Positions 1 to 7,061 of a stretch of DNA of 8,791 bases are shown here, one piece after another (positions within the stretch are counted from its first letter, which is position 1; every line of letters begins with the position of its first letter). This DNA is from an uncultured Gemella sp. (GTDB taxonomy: Bacteria; Bacillota; Bacilli; Staphylococcales; Gemellaceae), in contig CALHQV010000115.1 of assembly GCA_938038035.1 (NCBI GenBank), positions 1 to 8,791 of the forward strand, given 5' to 3'. The notes below the pieces were generated by a model. That model was not told the DNA's origin, did no database searches, and was given only the letters and a program-made list of their open reading frames with translations. The position numbers were made by a program, and so were the translations under genes.

Positions 1-1158
1 AAGATAGTAGAAAACAAAAAAATGTTCTCATTTATTTTATATGGTCCCCCTGGAACAGGAAAAACTTCAATCGCTAATGCCTTAGCTAATGAACTTGACT
101 ATAAATTTAAAATATTAAATGCTGTAAATTGTACAAAAAAAGATTTAACTGCGGTAATTGAAGAATCAAAAAGATTTAAAAAAGTAATATTACTTCTTGA
201 TGAGTTTCATAGACTAACTAAACCTATGCAGGATATATTACTTCCTGAAATCGAATTTGATAATATATACGTTATTGGCTGCACAACAAATAACCCATAT
301 CATACTGTAAATCCAGCGATTAGGTCACGTTTAATTATTTTCGAATTACAACAAGTTTCAAACGATGATATTTATGAATATCTTAAAAAAATATCAAACA
401 ATAAAGAAATATTTCCTAAAGAGTTAAAAATTGAAGATGATGTATTTAAAACAATCGCTTTAAACTCATCTGGTGATTTAAGATTCTCACTAAATACTTT
501 TGAAATTTTATATAATTTATCAAACGAAGGTGAAATTATCACAAAGAATAAACTATTAAACTTATCTCTAGGAAAATTTAAAGCTTACGACAAAGATGGA
601 GATGCCTTTTATGACATAATAAGTGCCTTCCAAAAATCTATTCGCGGTAGTGATGTAGATGCATCGCTATATTACTTAGCATTATTAATTGATAGTGGCG
701 ATTTAGATACAATTTATAGAAGAATGAGTGTTATAGCTTATGAAGATATCGGTCTTGCTAATCCAAATATCGGACCATTTGTTCATGCTGCTATTGAAAG
801 TGCAAAGATGCTTGGTTTGCCCGAAGCAAGAATACCATTGGCCAACGCTGTTATTCAACTAGCACTTTCCTTAAAATCTAATAGTGCTTATGTGGCAATC
901 GACAATGCACTACACGAAACTAAAACAAATCCAAAATTCATAATTCCTGATCACTTGAGAGATGCGCATTATTACGGTGCTGATAAACTTAATCGTGGTG
1001 TTGGTTATCAATATCCGCATAGTCATCCTACAGGATACATTAAGCAACAATATCTTCCTGATAACTTAGTAGGAAGAACATTTTATACACCTAAAACAAA
1101 TAATAAAAATGAACAAAATCTTGCACAATATAAAAAATTTATAGATAATGTAAAATAA
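1..1158 (+). CDS. rarA: Replication-associated recombination protein A (RarA/MgsA), 5'-truncated by the window edge
   Basis: AAA+ ATPase of the clamp-loader/RuvB group that acts at stalled or collapsed replication forks. The frame is open from base 1, and the seven codons before the first ATG (base 22) read as an ordinary continuation, so that ATG is internal. The visible 385 residues lack about 35-45 N-terminal residues compared with the usual 420-450. Counting from base 1: Walker A GPPGTGKT at 15-22, Walker B LLLDEFHR with Asp67/Glu68, the sensor-1 stretch CTTNNP followed by the arginine-finger region RSR at 108-110, and sensor-2 GDLR near 158-161. The RarA-specific tetramerisation and C-terminal part is well preserved: YDKDGDAFYD, SIRGSD, YEDIGLANP, PEARIPLANAV and the end block around DAHYYGADKLNRGVGYQYPH. 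It is convergent with the murB operon. RarA family assignment is firm; only the missing start is unknown. Confidence 0.96.
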   Translation, partial: KIVENKKMFSFILYGPPGTGKTSIANALANELDYKFKILNAVNCTKKDLTAVIEESKRFKKVILLLDEFHRLTKPMQDILLPEIEFDNIYVIGCTTNNPYHTVNPAIRSRLIIFELQQVSNDDIYEYLKKISNNKEIFPKELKIEDDVFKTIALNSSGDLRFSLNTFEILYNLSNEGEIITKNKLLNLSLGKFKAYDKDGDAFYDIISAFQKSIRGSDVDASLYYLALLIDSGDLDTIYRRMSVIAYEDIGLANPNIGPFVHAAIESAKMLGLPEARIPLANAVIQLALSLKSNSAYVAIDNALHETKTNPKFIIPDHLRDAHYYGADKLNRGVGYQYPHSHPTGYIKQQYLPDNLVGRTFYTPKTNNKNEQNLAQYKKFIDNVK

Positions 1159-1179
1159 AAAAAGGGCTAATCCAGCCCT
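1152..1179 (-). terminator. Intrinsic terminator of the minus-strand murB operon
   Basis: Perfect 6-bp GC-rich stem AGGGCT (1163-1168) / AGCCCT (1174-1179) with a 5-base loop. Read on the minus strand the stem is followed at once by a run of T broken by a single A (plus-strand A-tract 1152-1162), the classic intrinsic terminator layout. On the plus strand only GAAATTT follows, so it should stop minus-strand transcription mainly. The U-tract overlaps the rarA stop codon. Confidence 0.85.
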
Positions 1180-1213
1180 GAAATTTAACAAAGTTCATAT
1201 GTAAACTCATAGA

Positions 1214-1279
1214 CGCAGTGGTTTATTGATATCTAAATTCGCTTTATAAAAGCTATTTAGATATCTAATAAACTGTGCG
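1214..1279. repeat. Very long imperfect hairpin in the rarA-murB convergent gap
   Basis: Left arm 1221-1238 (GTTTATTGATATCTAAAT) pairs with 1255-1273 along its whole length, with one extra T in the right arm. A further short stem GCTTT/AAAGC (1241-1245 with 1249-1253) closes a 3-base loop inside it. Outward pairing continues as CGCA (1214-1217) with TGCG (1276-1279) plus two wobble pairs. The whole structure is about 66 bases long. It has no adjacent T-tract on either strand, so it is not itself an intrinsic terminator. No open frame covers it. It could be a small intergenic palindromic repeat, an RNA 3'-end stabiliser or part of a small RNA; the sequence alone does not decide. Confidence 0.75.
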
Positions 1280-1280
1280 A

Positions 1281-1338
1281 GGGTGACTCGACAAAATCGA
1301 TTTCTCCGAAATCACGATTTTTGAGTCACTCCTTTTTT
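1281..1338 (+). terminator. Intrinsic terminator of rarA with an unusually long stem
   Basis: Stem GTGACTC (1283-1289) / GAGTCAC (1323-1329), extended outward by a G-T and a G-C pair. An inner stem AAAATC/GATTTT (1293-1298 with 1316-1321) follows, then GATTTC/GAAATC (1299-1304 with 1308-1313) around a 3-base loop. Six T residues follow at 1333-1338, giving a strong plus-strand terminator for rarA. The T-run reaches the murB stop codon (1337-1339 on the complement). A stem of about 50 bases is much longer than a terminator needs. Confidence 0.85.
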
Positions 1339-2239
1339 ATTCACCTAATATTTTAACTTCACACTCAAGTTCAACACCTGAATCTTCTAAAACTTTTTTC
1401 TGAACTTCCTTAATTAAGTTTTTATAGTCTTCACAAGTTGCTGAATTTATATTAACCATAAATCCTGCATGTTTTTTGGACACTTGTGCTCCTCCAACAG
1501 TTAAGCCTTGCAAACCAGCATCTTGGATTAATTTTCCTGCGAAGTATCCTTCTGGTCGTTTAAATACAGAACCACACGAAGGGTATTCTAAAGGTTGTTT
1601 ATCTGAGCGCATTTTATTTAATTCTTCTACTTTAGAGATAATTTCTTCTTTGTTTCCTTTTTTCATCTGGAAATAAACTCTAGAAATAATTTCCTTAGTT
1701 TCCTGAATTATAGAATGTCTATATGAAAATTCCATTTGTTCATTAGTATAGATTTTCTTTTCACCGTCCTTAGTGAAAACTTCAACTTTTTGAACAACTT
1801 CTTTCATCTCACCACCGTAAGCTCCAGCATTCATAAAGATTGCTCCACCTACACTACCTGGAATACCACATGAGAATTCAAGATTAGTTAGGCTATTTTC
1901 AATGCAAAAATCAGTAAGTTCTTTTAATGTTAATCCAGCATAACAAGATATAACATCTCCTTCTAGTAACTCTATATCATTCATATCACTAGTCAAAGCT
2001 ACTATTCCTTGAATTCCATTATCCGAAATTAATACATTAGAACCATTACCTAGTATAGTCAATTCAATATTATTTTCATTACTGTATGCTATTACGTTTT
2101 GTAAATCTTTTTCATTATTTATTTTCACTAAAATCTCAGCATTACCACCTGTTTTTGTAAAACTATAATTCCTTAAAGGTTCGTTATATAATACTTCACT
2201 GCTTTGAAGAATATCTTCAATATTTTTTATTTTAATCAT
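1337..2239 (-). CDS. murB: UDP-N-acetylenolpyruvoylglucosamine reductase (MurB)
   Basis: Cytosolic FAD enzyme that reduces UDP-GlcNAc-enolpyruvate to UDP-MurNAc with NADPH, the second committed step of peptidoglycan precursor synthesis. With the ATG at 2239 the protein has 300 residues, near the short staphylococcal form and shorter than the E. coli type. Seen motifs: FAD-binding GNGSN at 64-68 and the glycine-rich block GIPGSVGGA beginning at 125, ending in NAGAYGGE; YRHS with the conserved Arg174; PSCGSVFKRP with the catalytic-acid Ser224; FAGKLIQDAGL; KHAGFMVN; and the terminal Glu294 in CEVKILGE. Start choice: AAAGGA lies 9 bases before the ATG at 2239, while a TTG at 2248 would abut that site with no spacer. 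The ATG overlaps the end of the upstream GrpB-like gene by 8 bp, so translation is probably coupled. Last gene of its operon. Confidence 0.97.
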   Translation of the reverse strand: MIKIKNIEDILQSSEVLYNEPLRNYSFTKTGGNAEILVKINNEKDLQNVIAYSNENNIELTILGNGSNVLISDNGIQGIVALTSDMNDIELLEGDVISCYAGLTLKELTDFCIENSLTNLEFSCGIPGSVGGAIFMNAGAYGGEMKEVVQKVEVFTKDGEKKIYTNEQMEFSYRHSIIQETKEIISRVYFQMKKGNKEEIISKVEELNKMRSDKQPLEYPSCGSVFKRPEGYFAGKLIQDAGLQGLTVGGAQVSKKHAGFMVNINSATCEDYKNLIKEVQKKVLEDSGVELECEVKILGE

Positions 2240-2753
2240 TAGTTTCAATCCTTTTTAAAATTTCATTTATAAATATTAATTTTTGTGCTAAATAATCTTT
2301 AAATGAAAGTTCTTTGTTCATATTTTTGAATGAATTATAGCTATCTTTTAGCTTATCATTACAAAAAACTGCACCAGCTTTTACAAAATCTTTGTGTACT
2401 TCTGTATCACGTTGAACAACATTTAATACTACATCGTAACTCATAGTTAAATAATCCGTTATTCTTGCGTACTTAATTACCCCTTTTATTCCATTGTGAG
2501 CAATTCTATGATATCCTATATTGTTTAATCTTTTTTCATCAAATGTTGTTATTTCATGTAAATTCTCAACAACAACAAGAATATCTACAATTTCTTCTCC
2601 TAATACCTGTGTAGTACTAGTTGCTCCTATATGTATAAACTCACATTTTGGCATTTTAGGGATTTCTTGTATTTTTTTTATTTCTTCTAAAAATATGTCA
2701 ACAAAGATCTCATTGTCTTTTATTTCTTCAATTTTAACAATTCTCTTATCCAT
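2232..2753 (-). CDS. Divergent GrpB-family (UPF0157) nucleotidyltransferase-fold protein
   Basis: 173 residues, about the usual length for the GrpB family, whose members have a nucleotidyltransferase fold and no settled function; in some bacteria the domain is fused to dephospho-CoA kinase. The support is the stretch CEFIHIGATSTTQVLGEEIVDILVVVENL (residues 37-65 region), which resembles the family signature xIxHIGSTSV...KPIIDILVxV, with Asp57 in the place of the conserved acidic residue. The usual basic residue before IIDI is replaced by acidic residues (EE), and the C-terminal half (VLNVVQRDTEVHKDFVKAGAVF... DYLAQK) matches the family only loosely. No membrane segment or signal peptide is seen. 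A TAA codon immediately precedes the ATG, so the start is well bounded although the ribosome site (TTGGA) is weak. It has its own promoter and overlaps murB by 8 bp. Product class is probable, function unknown. Confidence 0.6.
   Translation of the reverse strand: MDKRIVKIEEIKDNEIFVDIFLEEIKKIQEIPKMPKCEFIHIGATSTTQVLGEEIVDILVVVENLHEITTFDEKRLNNIGYHRIAHNGIKGVIKYARITDYLTMSYDVVLNVVQRDTEVHKDFVKAGAVFCNDKLKDSYNSFKNMNKELSFKDYLAQKLIFINEILKRIETND
2249..2256 (-). promoter_or_regulatory. murB ribosome binding site (decides start)
   Basis: On the minus strand AAAAAGGA lies inside the last codons of the upstream gene, 9 bases before the ATG at 2239. It leaves no room for the TTG at 2248, which would add three residues, so the ATG is preferred. 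Confidence 0.75.
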
Positions 2754-2790
2754 TTATAAAATCCAATCTTGTAATTAAATATCCTAATCT

Positions 2791-2819
2791 ATTATAGACG
2801 TTATTTTATTTAAAGTAAA
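2791..2819 (-). promoter_or_regulatory. Sigma-A type promoter for the grpB-like/murB operon
   Basis: On the minus strand a perfect TATAAT (2791-2796) is preceded, at exactly 17 bases, by TTTACT (2814-2819; four of six matches to TTGACA). The predicted transcript starts near 2784, giving a leader of about 30 bases before the ATG at 2753. No extended -10 TG is present. Confidence 0.65.
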
Positions 2820-2847
2820 GCTATATCTAGAGTTCATTTATGAGCTA

Positions 2848-2888
2848 AGTAAATAAACTTATGATATTAATTACATTATTTATTTACT
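2848..2888. repeat. AT-rich inverted repeat after tag
   Basis: AGTAAATAAA (2848-2857) is the exact reverse complement of TTTATTTACT (2879-2888), separated by 21 bases, and the right arm overlaps the tag stop codon. A second small inverted repeat, AGTTCAT/ATGAGCT with one wobble pair, lies next to it at 2831-2846. Both would fold in the minus-strand transcript downstream of tag, before the next promoter. The stems have little GC and no U-tract follows, so a terminator role is possible but weak. Confidence 0.4.
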
Positions 2889-3450
2889 AACAACATTCTT
2901 CATAACAAAAACAACCTTTTTCATGATCGTTTATCATTCCAATCGCTTGCAAATAGCTATAGATAATAGTACCACCTACAAAACTAAATCCTCTTTTCTT
3001 CAAATCTTTACTAATCTTTATAGAAAGCTCAGATTCACTTGGTGCATCTTTATAGCTTGTTAATTTATTATTTATCTTTTTATAGTCTGTAAAACTCCAG
3101 ATATACTTATCAAAACTTCCAAACTCTTTTTGTACTTTGATAAATGCAAGAGCATTTTTTCTAACAGAATAAATTTTCAATTTATTTCTTATTATACCTT
3201 CATCTTCTCTTAATGATTCTAAATATTCATCTGTATAATCTGCACAAATATTATAATCGAAATTATTAAAAGCTCGTTTAAAATTCTCGCGTTTTTTTAA
3301 TATTAGTGACCAACTTAAACCAGCTTGCATACCTTCTAACACTAAGTACTCAAATAACATTTTATCATCATGAGCTTCTCTTCCCCACTCATTATCATGA
3401 TATTCTATATCTAAGAGAGATTTTGCCCATGGGCATCTATGTTTATTCAT
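2887..3450 (-). CDS. tag: DNA-3-methyladenine glycosylase I (Tag)
   Basis: Base-excision repair enzyme that removes 3-methyladenine from alkylated DNA, leaving an abasic site. With the ATG at 3450 it has 187 residues, the same as the E. coli enzyme. Zinc-binding residues of the family are present: Cys6 (CPW), His18 (YHDNEWG), His176 and Cys180 (DHEKGC). The base-pocket residues Tyr17, Glu39 and Trp47 (LEGMQAGLSW) are also there, followed by KKRENF, EGIIRNKLKI and KKRGFSFVGGTIIYSYLQAIG. The C-terminus is cysteine-rich (GCFCYEECC). Start choice: GGAGG at 3457-3461 stands 6 bases before the ATG at 3450 but directly abuts the ATG at 3456, so the downstream ATG is chosen. It overlaps the end of mfd by 8 bp and its ribosome site lies inside mfd, indicating translational coupling in one repair operon. 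Confidence 0.96.
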   Translation of the reverse strand: MNKHRCPWAKSLLDIEYHDNEWGREAHDDKMLFEYLVLEGMQAGLSWSLILKKRENFKRAFNNFDYNICADYTDEYLESLREDEGIIRNKLKIYSVRKNALAFIKVQKEFGSFDKYIWSFTDYKKINNKLTSYKDAPSESELSIKISKDLKKRGFSFVGGTIIYSYLQAIGMINDHEKGCFCYEECC

Positions 3451-6400
3451 GTACATCCTCCAAATTATTATTTACAATAGCTAACATTTCTCTAATTCGT
3501 CTAATGCTATATCTTTCTTTTTTATCAATTTCTAAGAAAAATCCATCCTTAGCAATAATACGAGTATCTTTATGAGGCGTTAATGCTGTAAATAATTCTT
3601 TTCCTTTTAGATTATTCATAATTTCTTTATCGAATGTTATAACAACTTTATTCGCTAATTCTTTTATACTAGTTACCATAGTATTTTTTGCCATAACTTT
3701 TAAATAACAAATATCTATTAGATTATTTACTTCTTCTCCAAAATCAGAGAATCTATCAATTAAATCTTCAACTATACTTTCTATTTCTTCATCACTAACA
3801 ACATTGTTCAATCTCTTATAGAAATCTATTTTATCTGCATCACTAGAGATATACTCTTTTGGAATAAAGGCGTCTACATTAAGTTTGATTTCAAGATCAT
3901 CAGTCTCAACTTCAAAAATATCCTTTTTAATTGAAGGTGCTGCTTCTTTAATAATATTTTCATAGTAACTAACATCTTGTGTTCTATCTTGTTCTAATAG
4001 CGGTTCTAAAATACCTTTTTTAGCTTGAATTTCTTGTTCTAACATTTGAGAATATAGTGTATACCCTACAGAATCGATAAAACCGTGTTGTCTTCCTCCA
4101 AGAACATCTCCAGCCCCTCTAATAGATAAGTCCTGCATGGCAATCTTAAATCCACTTCCTAGTGATGTAAAGTTCTTAATTGCAGATAGTCTTTTCTCTG
4201 AGTTTTCAGTTAACGACTTAAATGGTTCATACATCAAATAAGCGTATGCTTCCCTACTACTACGACCTACTCGTCCACGAAGTTGATACAACTGACTTAA
4301 TCCAAAACGATCAGCATCCTCTACTATTAGCGTATTTACATTTGAAATATCAATACCTGTCTCAATAATAGTAGTAGAAATTAACATATCATATTTTCTA
4401 TCTATAACATCAGTCATAATATTCTCAAGTTCTCTTTGACTCATACGACCATGTGCATACGCTATGTTAATATCAGGTAGTAATCTTTTTAACTCTAAAT
4501 ACTTCTCATCGATTGTCTCTACTCTATTATAAACATAGAAAACTTGCCCTCCACGATTTACCTCATTCATAACCGCTTCTTTAATAACCATTTTATTCTG
4601 AGCTGTTACGAATGTCTGGATAGGTTGACGTTCTCTTGGTGGTGTCTCTATTACAGATAAATCCCTAATTCCAATTAAACTCATATGTAGTGTTCTTGGG
4701 ATAGGTGTAGCACTAAGAGTTAATACATCAACAGTATTTTTAAGATGTTTAATCTTTTCCTTGTGTTTAACTCCGAAACGTTGCTCTTCATCTATTATTA
4801 ACAAACCTAAATCTCTGTATTTAAACTTATCATTCAATAACTTATGAGTTCCAACGATAATATCTATTTTACCTTCTTCAAGTTTTTTACAAATTTCTGT
4901 AATATCTTTTGCGGATTTAAATCTACTTACTACCTCTATATTAATAGGAAAATTCGCAAATCTACTTACAAAGTTATCATAGTGTTGTTCAGCAAGTAGT
5001 GTTGTTGGTACTAAAACAGCTACTTGCTTATTATCAGTAACAGCCTTAAATGCGACCCTCATAGCTACTTCCGTCTTACCAAATCCAACATCCCCACATA
5101 ACAATCTATCCATTGGACGTTCTTTTTCCATATCTCTTTTAATCTCTTCAGTAGCTTTTACCTGATCTTCAGTTGGAGTAAATGCAAAATCCGCTTCAAA
5201 CTCAGCTTGCATACTACCGTCTAAACTATAAGCATAACCTGAACTTAATTCACGTTTAATATATAACTTAATAAGATCTTCAGATATATCCTCGATTTCT
5301 TTACGAACTCTACTCTTAGTCTTCTGCCAATTTTTAGTACCCAGTTTATTTAGTGCTGGTTTTCTGTTATCTGTAGAAGCGGTATATTTTTGAATATAGT
5401 TCATATTATTTATATCTACATAAATAATATCTCCGCCGTCATAAACAATTTTTAAGAAGTCTTTAAATACTCCCCCTACTTCTACATTCTCAATACCTTC
5501 ATATAAGCCAATACCGTGACTAACATGGACAATATAATCCCCAACATTTAGTTCTTGATAATTTCTTATTTTTTCTGAATTTGTATATTTGAATTTTACA
5601 CGACGTTTTTTTCTTTCTTCTTCTGTAAATAGTTCACGTGGCGTTAATAAGAATATTTTATTTTTTCTATCCTCTAATCCCTTAAGGTGATATTTATTTA
5701 CATCAATAAAAATTTTCCCTTCTTTAACACCGTAATAAATGTCATCATAAAAATAATTATCAAATAACACTTTCTCAACATAATCTTTTTGTTTCTGTGT
5801 GTTTAATGAGATAATTACTTTGTAATTGTCTGTAATCTTCTCTCTAATTTCTTTAGCTAAATACTCTTCACTTGAATAATAAGCTAAGTCGATTATATCT
5901 AAGTTATAGTTTTTCTCTATAATCTTATCATTTAGCTTTAAAGTAGATAAGTAGTATTTTCTAATATCTAAATTTTGAATCTTTTCAAATGCTATATTAT
6001 CTATTACATCTTGATAAATATAACTTCTATTCATTTCCTGTAAACTTGTTAAAAAATACTCTCTTAATCCTTCTATTTTTTCTAAAATTTTATGATAATT
6101 ATCATAGAAGACTATAGTATCATCGTTTAAATAATCAGCAATACTATATGTATTTTCATAAATTAAATTCGAGAAACTCTCTAAATCACTGAAATCTCCT
6201 GTTGCTCTATAGATTTCTATTTTTTCCTTAAGATAAGTACTAATCTCTTGATAATTTTCATCTTCTTGTATCTTTTTATCATCCAACTTAGCAAGTATTT
6301 TTTCTACAACTATATCTTTTTCTTCAGAAGTAAGGAAAAAATCACTTGTTGGATAAATAACTGCACTATCAATTCTATCTAGAGATCGTTGAGTAATTTC

Positions 6401-6994
6401 ATCAAAAATCCTCATACTATCAAGCTCATCATCAAAGAAATCTAATCGTATCGGCTTTTCACTTAGAGGACTAAAAATATCAACTATACTACCTCTTTTA
6501 GAAAATTCTCCAACTACATCAACACTTTCAACTCGTCGATATCCCATATTTACAAGTTTTCTTTGTAATTCATCAAAACTTATAACAGTATCCTCATTTA
6601 TTTCAAAGCTATTATTTTTGAAATCACCAGGATTTTTTACCGTTCTATATATAGCTTCTATCGGAATAATAATTATGCTTTGTAAATTGTGAACTAAGTT
6701 TTCAAGTACTTTTATTGAATTTTGGACTAGATCATTACTCTTAGATGTATGTCGTTTTAAAATATCGATTTCTGGATAAATATAAGTTTCTCCTTCAAAA
6801 TCACTTAAAATTGAAAATAACTCTTCAGCTTCTGCTTTACTTTGTGATAACACAACAACAGTCTTTTCACTTTGTTTATACTCATTATATATTTCCAAAG
6901 CACGTGTCGTTAAATTTTGTCCATAAATTCCAATATTTTTATGTTTTTTTTCAAATTGTAAATCAACTATTTCTAACAGACTATCTTTTATCAT
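3443..6994 (-). CDS. mfd: Transcription-repair coupling factor (Mfd)
   Basis: 1183-residue DNA translocase that binds stalled RNA polymerase, pushes it off the lesion and recruits UvrA for nucleotide excision repair; length is normal for the family. Domain order: UvrB-like N-terminal region (for example GYRRVESVDVVGEFSKRGSIVDIF at 151-174), RNA polymerase interacting domain with NVGDYIVHVSHGIGLYEG at about 483-500, then the RecG-like motor: Walker A GDVGFGKT at 634-641, DEEQRFG at 735-741, SATPIPRTL at 761-769, TTIIETGID at 874-882 and the arginine-rich motif QLRGRVGRSSREAYAYL at 904-920. The translocation motif region GSGFKIAMQDLSIRGAGDVLGGRQHG (947-971) and the C-terminal UvrA-masking domain D7 (from about 1030) follow. 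Strong AAAGGAG 5 bases before the ATG. It follows pth by 67 bases and overlaps tag by 8 bp. No defect is seen in any motif. Confidence 0.98.
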   Translation of the reverse strand: MIKDSLLEIVDLQFEKKHKNIGIYGQNLTTRALEIYNEYKQSEKTVVVLSQSKAEAEELFSILSDFEGETYIYPEIDILKRHTSKSNDLVQNSIKVLENLVHNLQSIIIIPIEAIYRTVKNPGDFKNNSFEINEDTVISFDELQRKLVNMGYRRVESVDVVGEFSKRGSIVDIFSPLSEKPIRLDFFDDELDSMRIFDEITQRSLDRIDSAVIYPTSDFFLTSEEKDIVVEKILAKLDDKKIQEDENYQEISTYLKEKIEIYRATGDFSDLESFSNLIYENTYSIADYLNDDTIVFYDNYHKILEKIEGLREYFLTSLQEMNRSYIYQDVIDNIAFEKIQNLDIRKYYLSTLKLNDKIIEKNYNLDIIDLAYYSSEEYLAKEIREKITDNYKVIISLNTQKQKDYVEKVLFDNYFYDDIYYGVKEGKIFIDVNKYHLKGLEDRKNKIFLLTPRELFTEEERKKRRVKFKYTNSEKIRNYQELNVGDYIVHVSHGIGLYEGIENVEVGGVFKDFLKIVYDGGDIIYVDINNMNYIQKYTASTDNRKPALNKLGTKNWQKTKSRVRKEIEDISEDLIKLYIKRELSSGYAYSLDGSMQAEFEADFAFTPTEDQVKATEEIKRDMEKERPMDRLLCGDVGFGKTEVAMRVAFKAVTDNKQVAVLVPTTLLAEQHYDNFVSRFANFPINIEVVSRFKSAKDITEICKKLEEGKIDIIVGTHKLLNDKFKYRDLGLLIIDEEQRFGVKHKEKIKHLKNTVDVLTLSATPIPRTLHMSLIGIRDLSVIETPPRERQPIQTFVTAQNKMVIKEAVMNEVNRGGQVFYVYNRVETIDEKYLELKRLLPDINIAYAHGRMSQRELENIMTDVIDRKYDMLISTTIIETGIDISNVNTLIVEDADRFGLSQLYQLRGRVGRSSREAYAYLMYEPFKSLTENSEKRLSAIKNFTSLGSGFKIAMQDLSIRGAGDVLGGRQHGFIDSVGYTLYSQMLEQEIQAKKGILEPLLEQDRTQDVSYYENIIKEAAPSIKKDIFEVETDDLEIKLNVDAFIPKEYISSDADKIDFYKRLNNVVSDEEIESIVEDLIDRFSDFGEEVNNLIDICYLKVMAKNTMVTSIKELANKVVITFDKEIMNNLKGKELFTALTPHKDTRIIAKDGFFLEIDKKERYSIRRIREMLAIVNNNLEDVHE
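3457..3461 (-). promoter_or_regulatory. tag ribosome binding site (decides start)
   Basis: GGAGG on the minus strand, inside the last codons of mfd. Spacing is 6 bases to the ATG at 3450 and zero to the ATG at 3456, so the 187-residue start is favoured over the 189-residue one. Confidence 0.8.
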
Positions 6995-7012
6995 ATACGC
7001 TCCTTTCCACGA

Positions 7013-7056
7013 TAAATAGCAGCAAAAGAAACTATCTTTCTCTAATGCTGCATTTA
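7013..7056 (-). repeat. Stem-loop in the pth-mfd spacer
   Basis: TAAAT-A-GCAGCA (7013-7024) pairs with TGCTGCATTTA (7046-7056) as an 11-bp stem with one bulged base, and a small inner AGAAA/TTTCT stem can form in the minus-strand RNA. It starts 6 bases after the pth stop codon and ends before the mfd ribosome site. No U-tract follows, so it is more likely an RNA processing or stability element than a terminator. A TATAAT on the minus strand at 7065-7070, overlapping the end of pth, would place it in a leader for mfd, but no good -35 box is found. Confidence 0.55.
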
Positions 7057-7061
7057 TTCTT

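Noticed and set aside
22..24. ATG at 22 as the true rarA start
   Set aside because: It lies only a few residues before Walker A, while the family has about 40-50 residues there, and the frame is open to the window edge.
2240..2248. TTG at 2248 as the murB start, giving three more residues
   Set aside because: The AAAGGA ribosome site ends directly at this codon with no spacer, whereas the ATG at 2239 has a 9-base spacer.
3451..3456. ATG at 3456 as the tag start
   Set aside because: GGAGG abuts it with no spacer; the ATG at 3450 has a 6-base spacer and gives the usual 187 residues.
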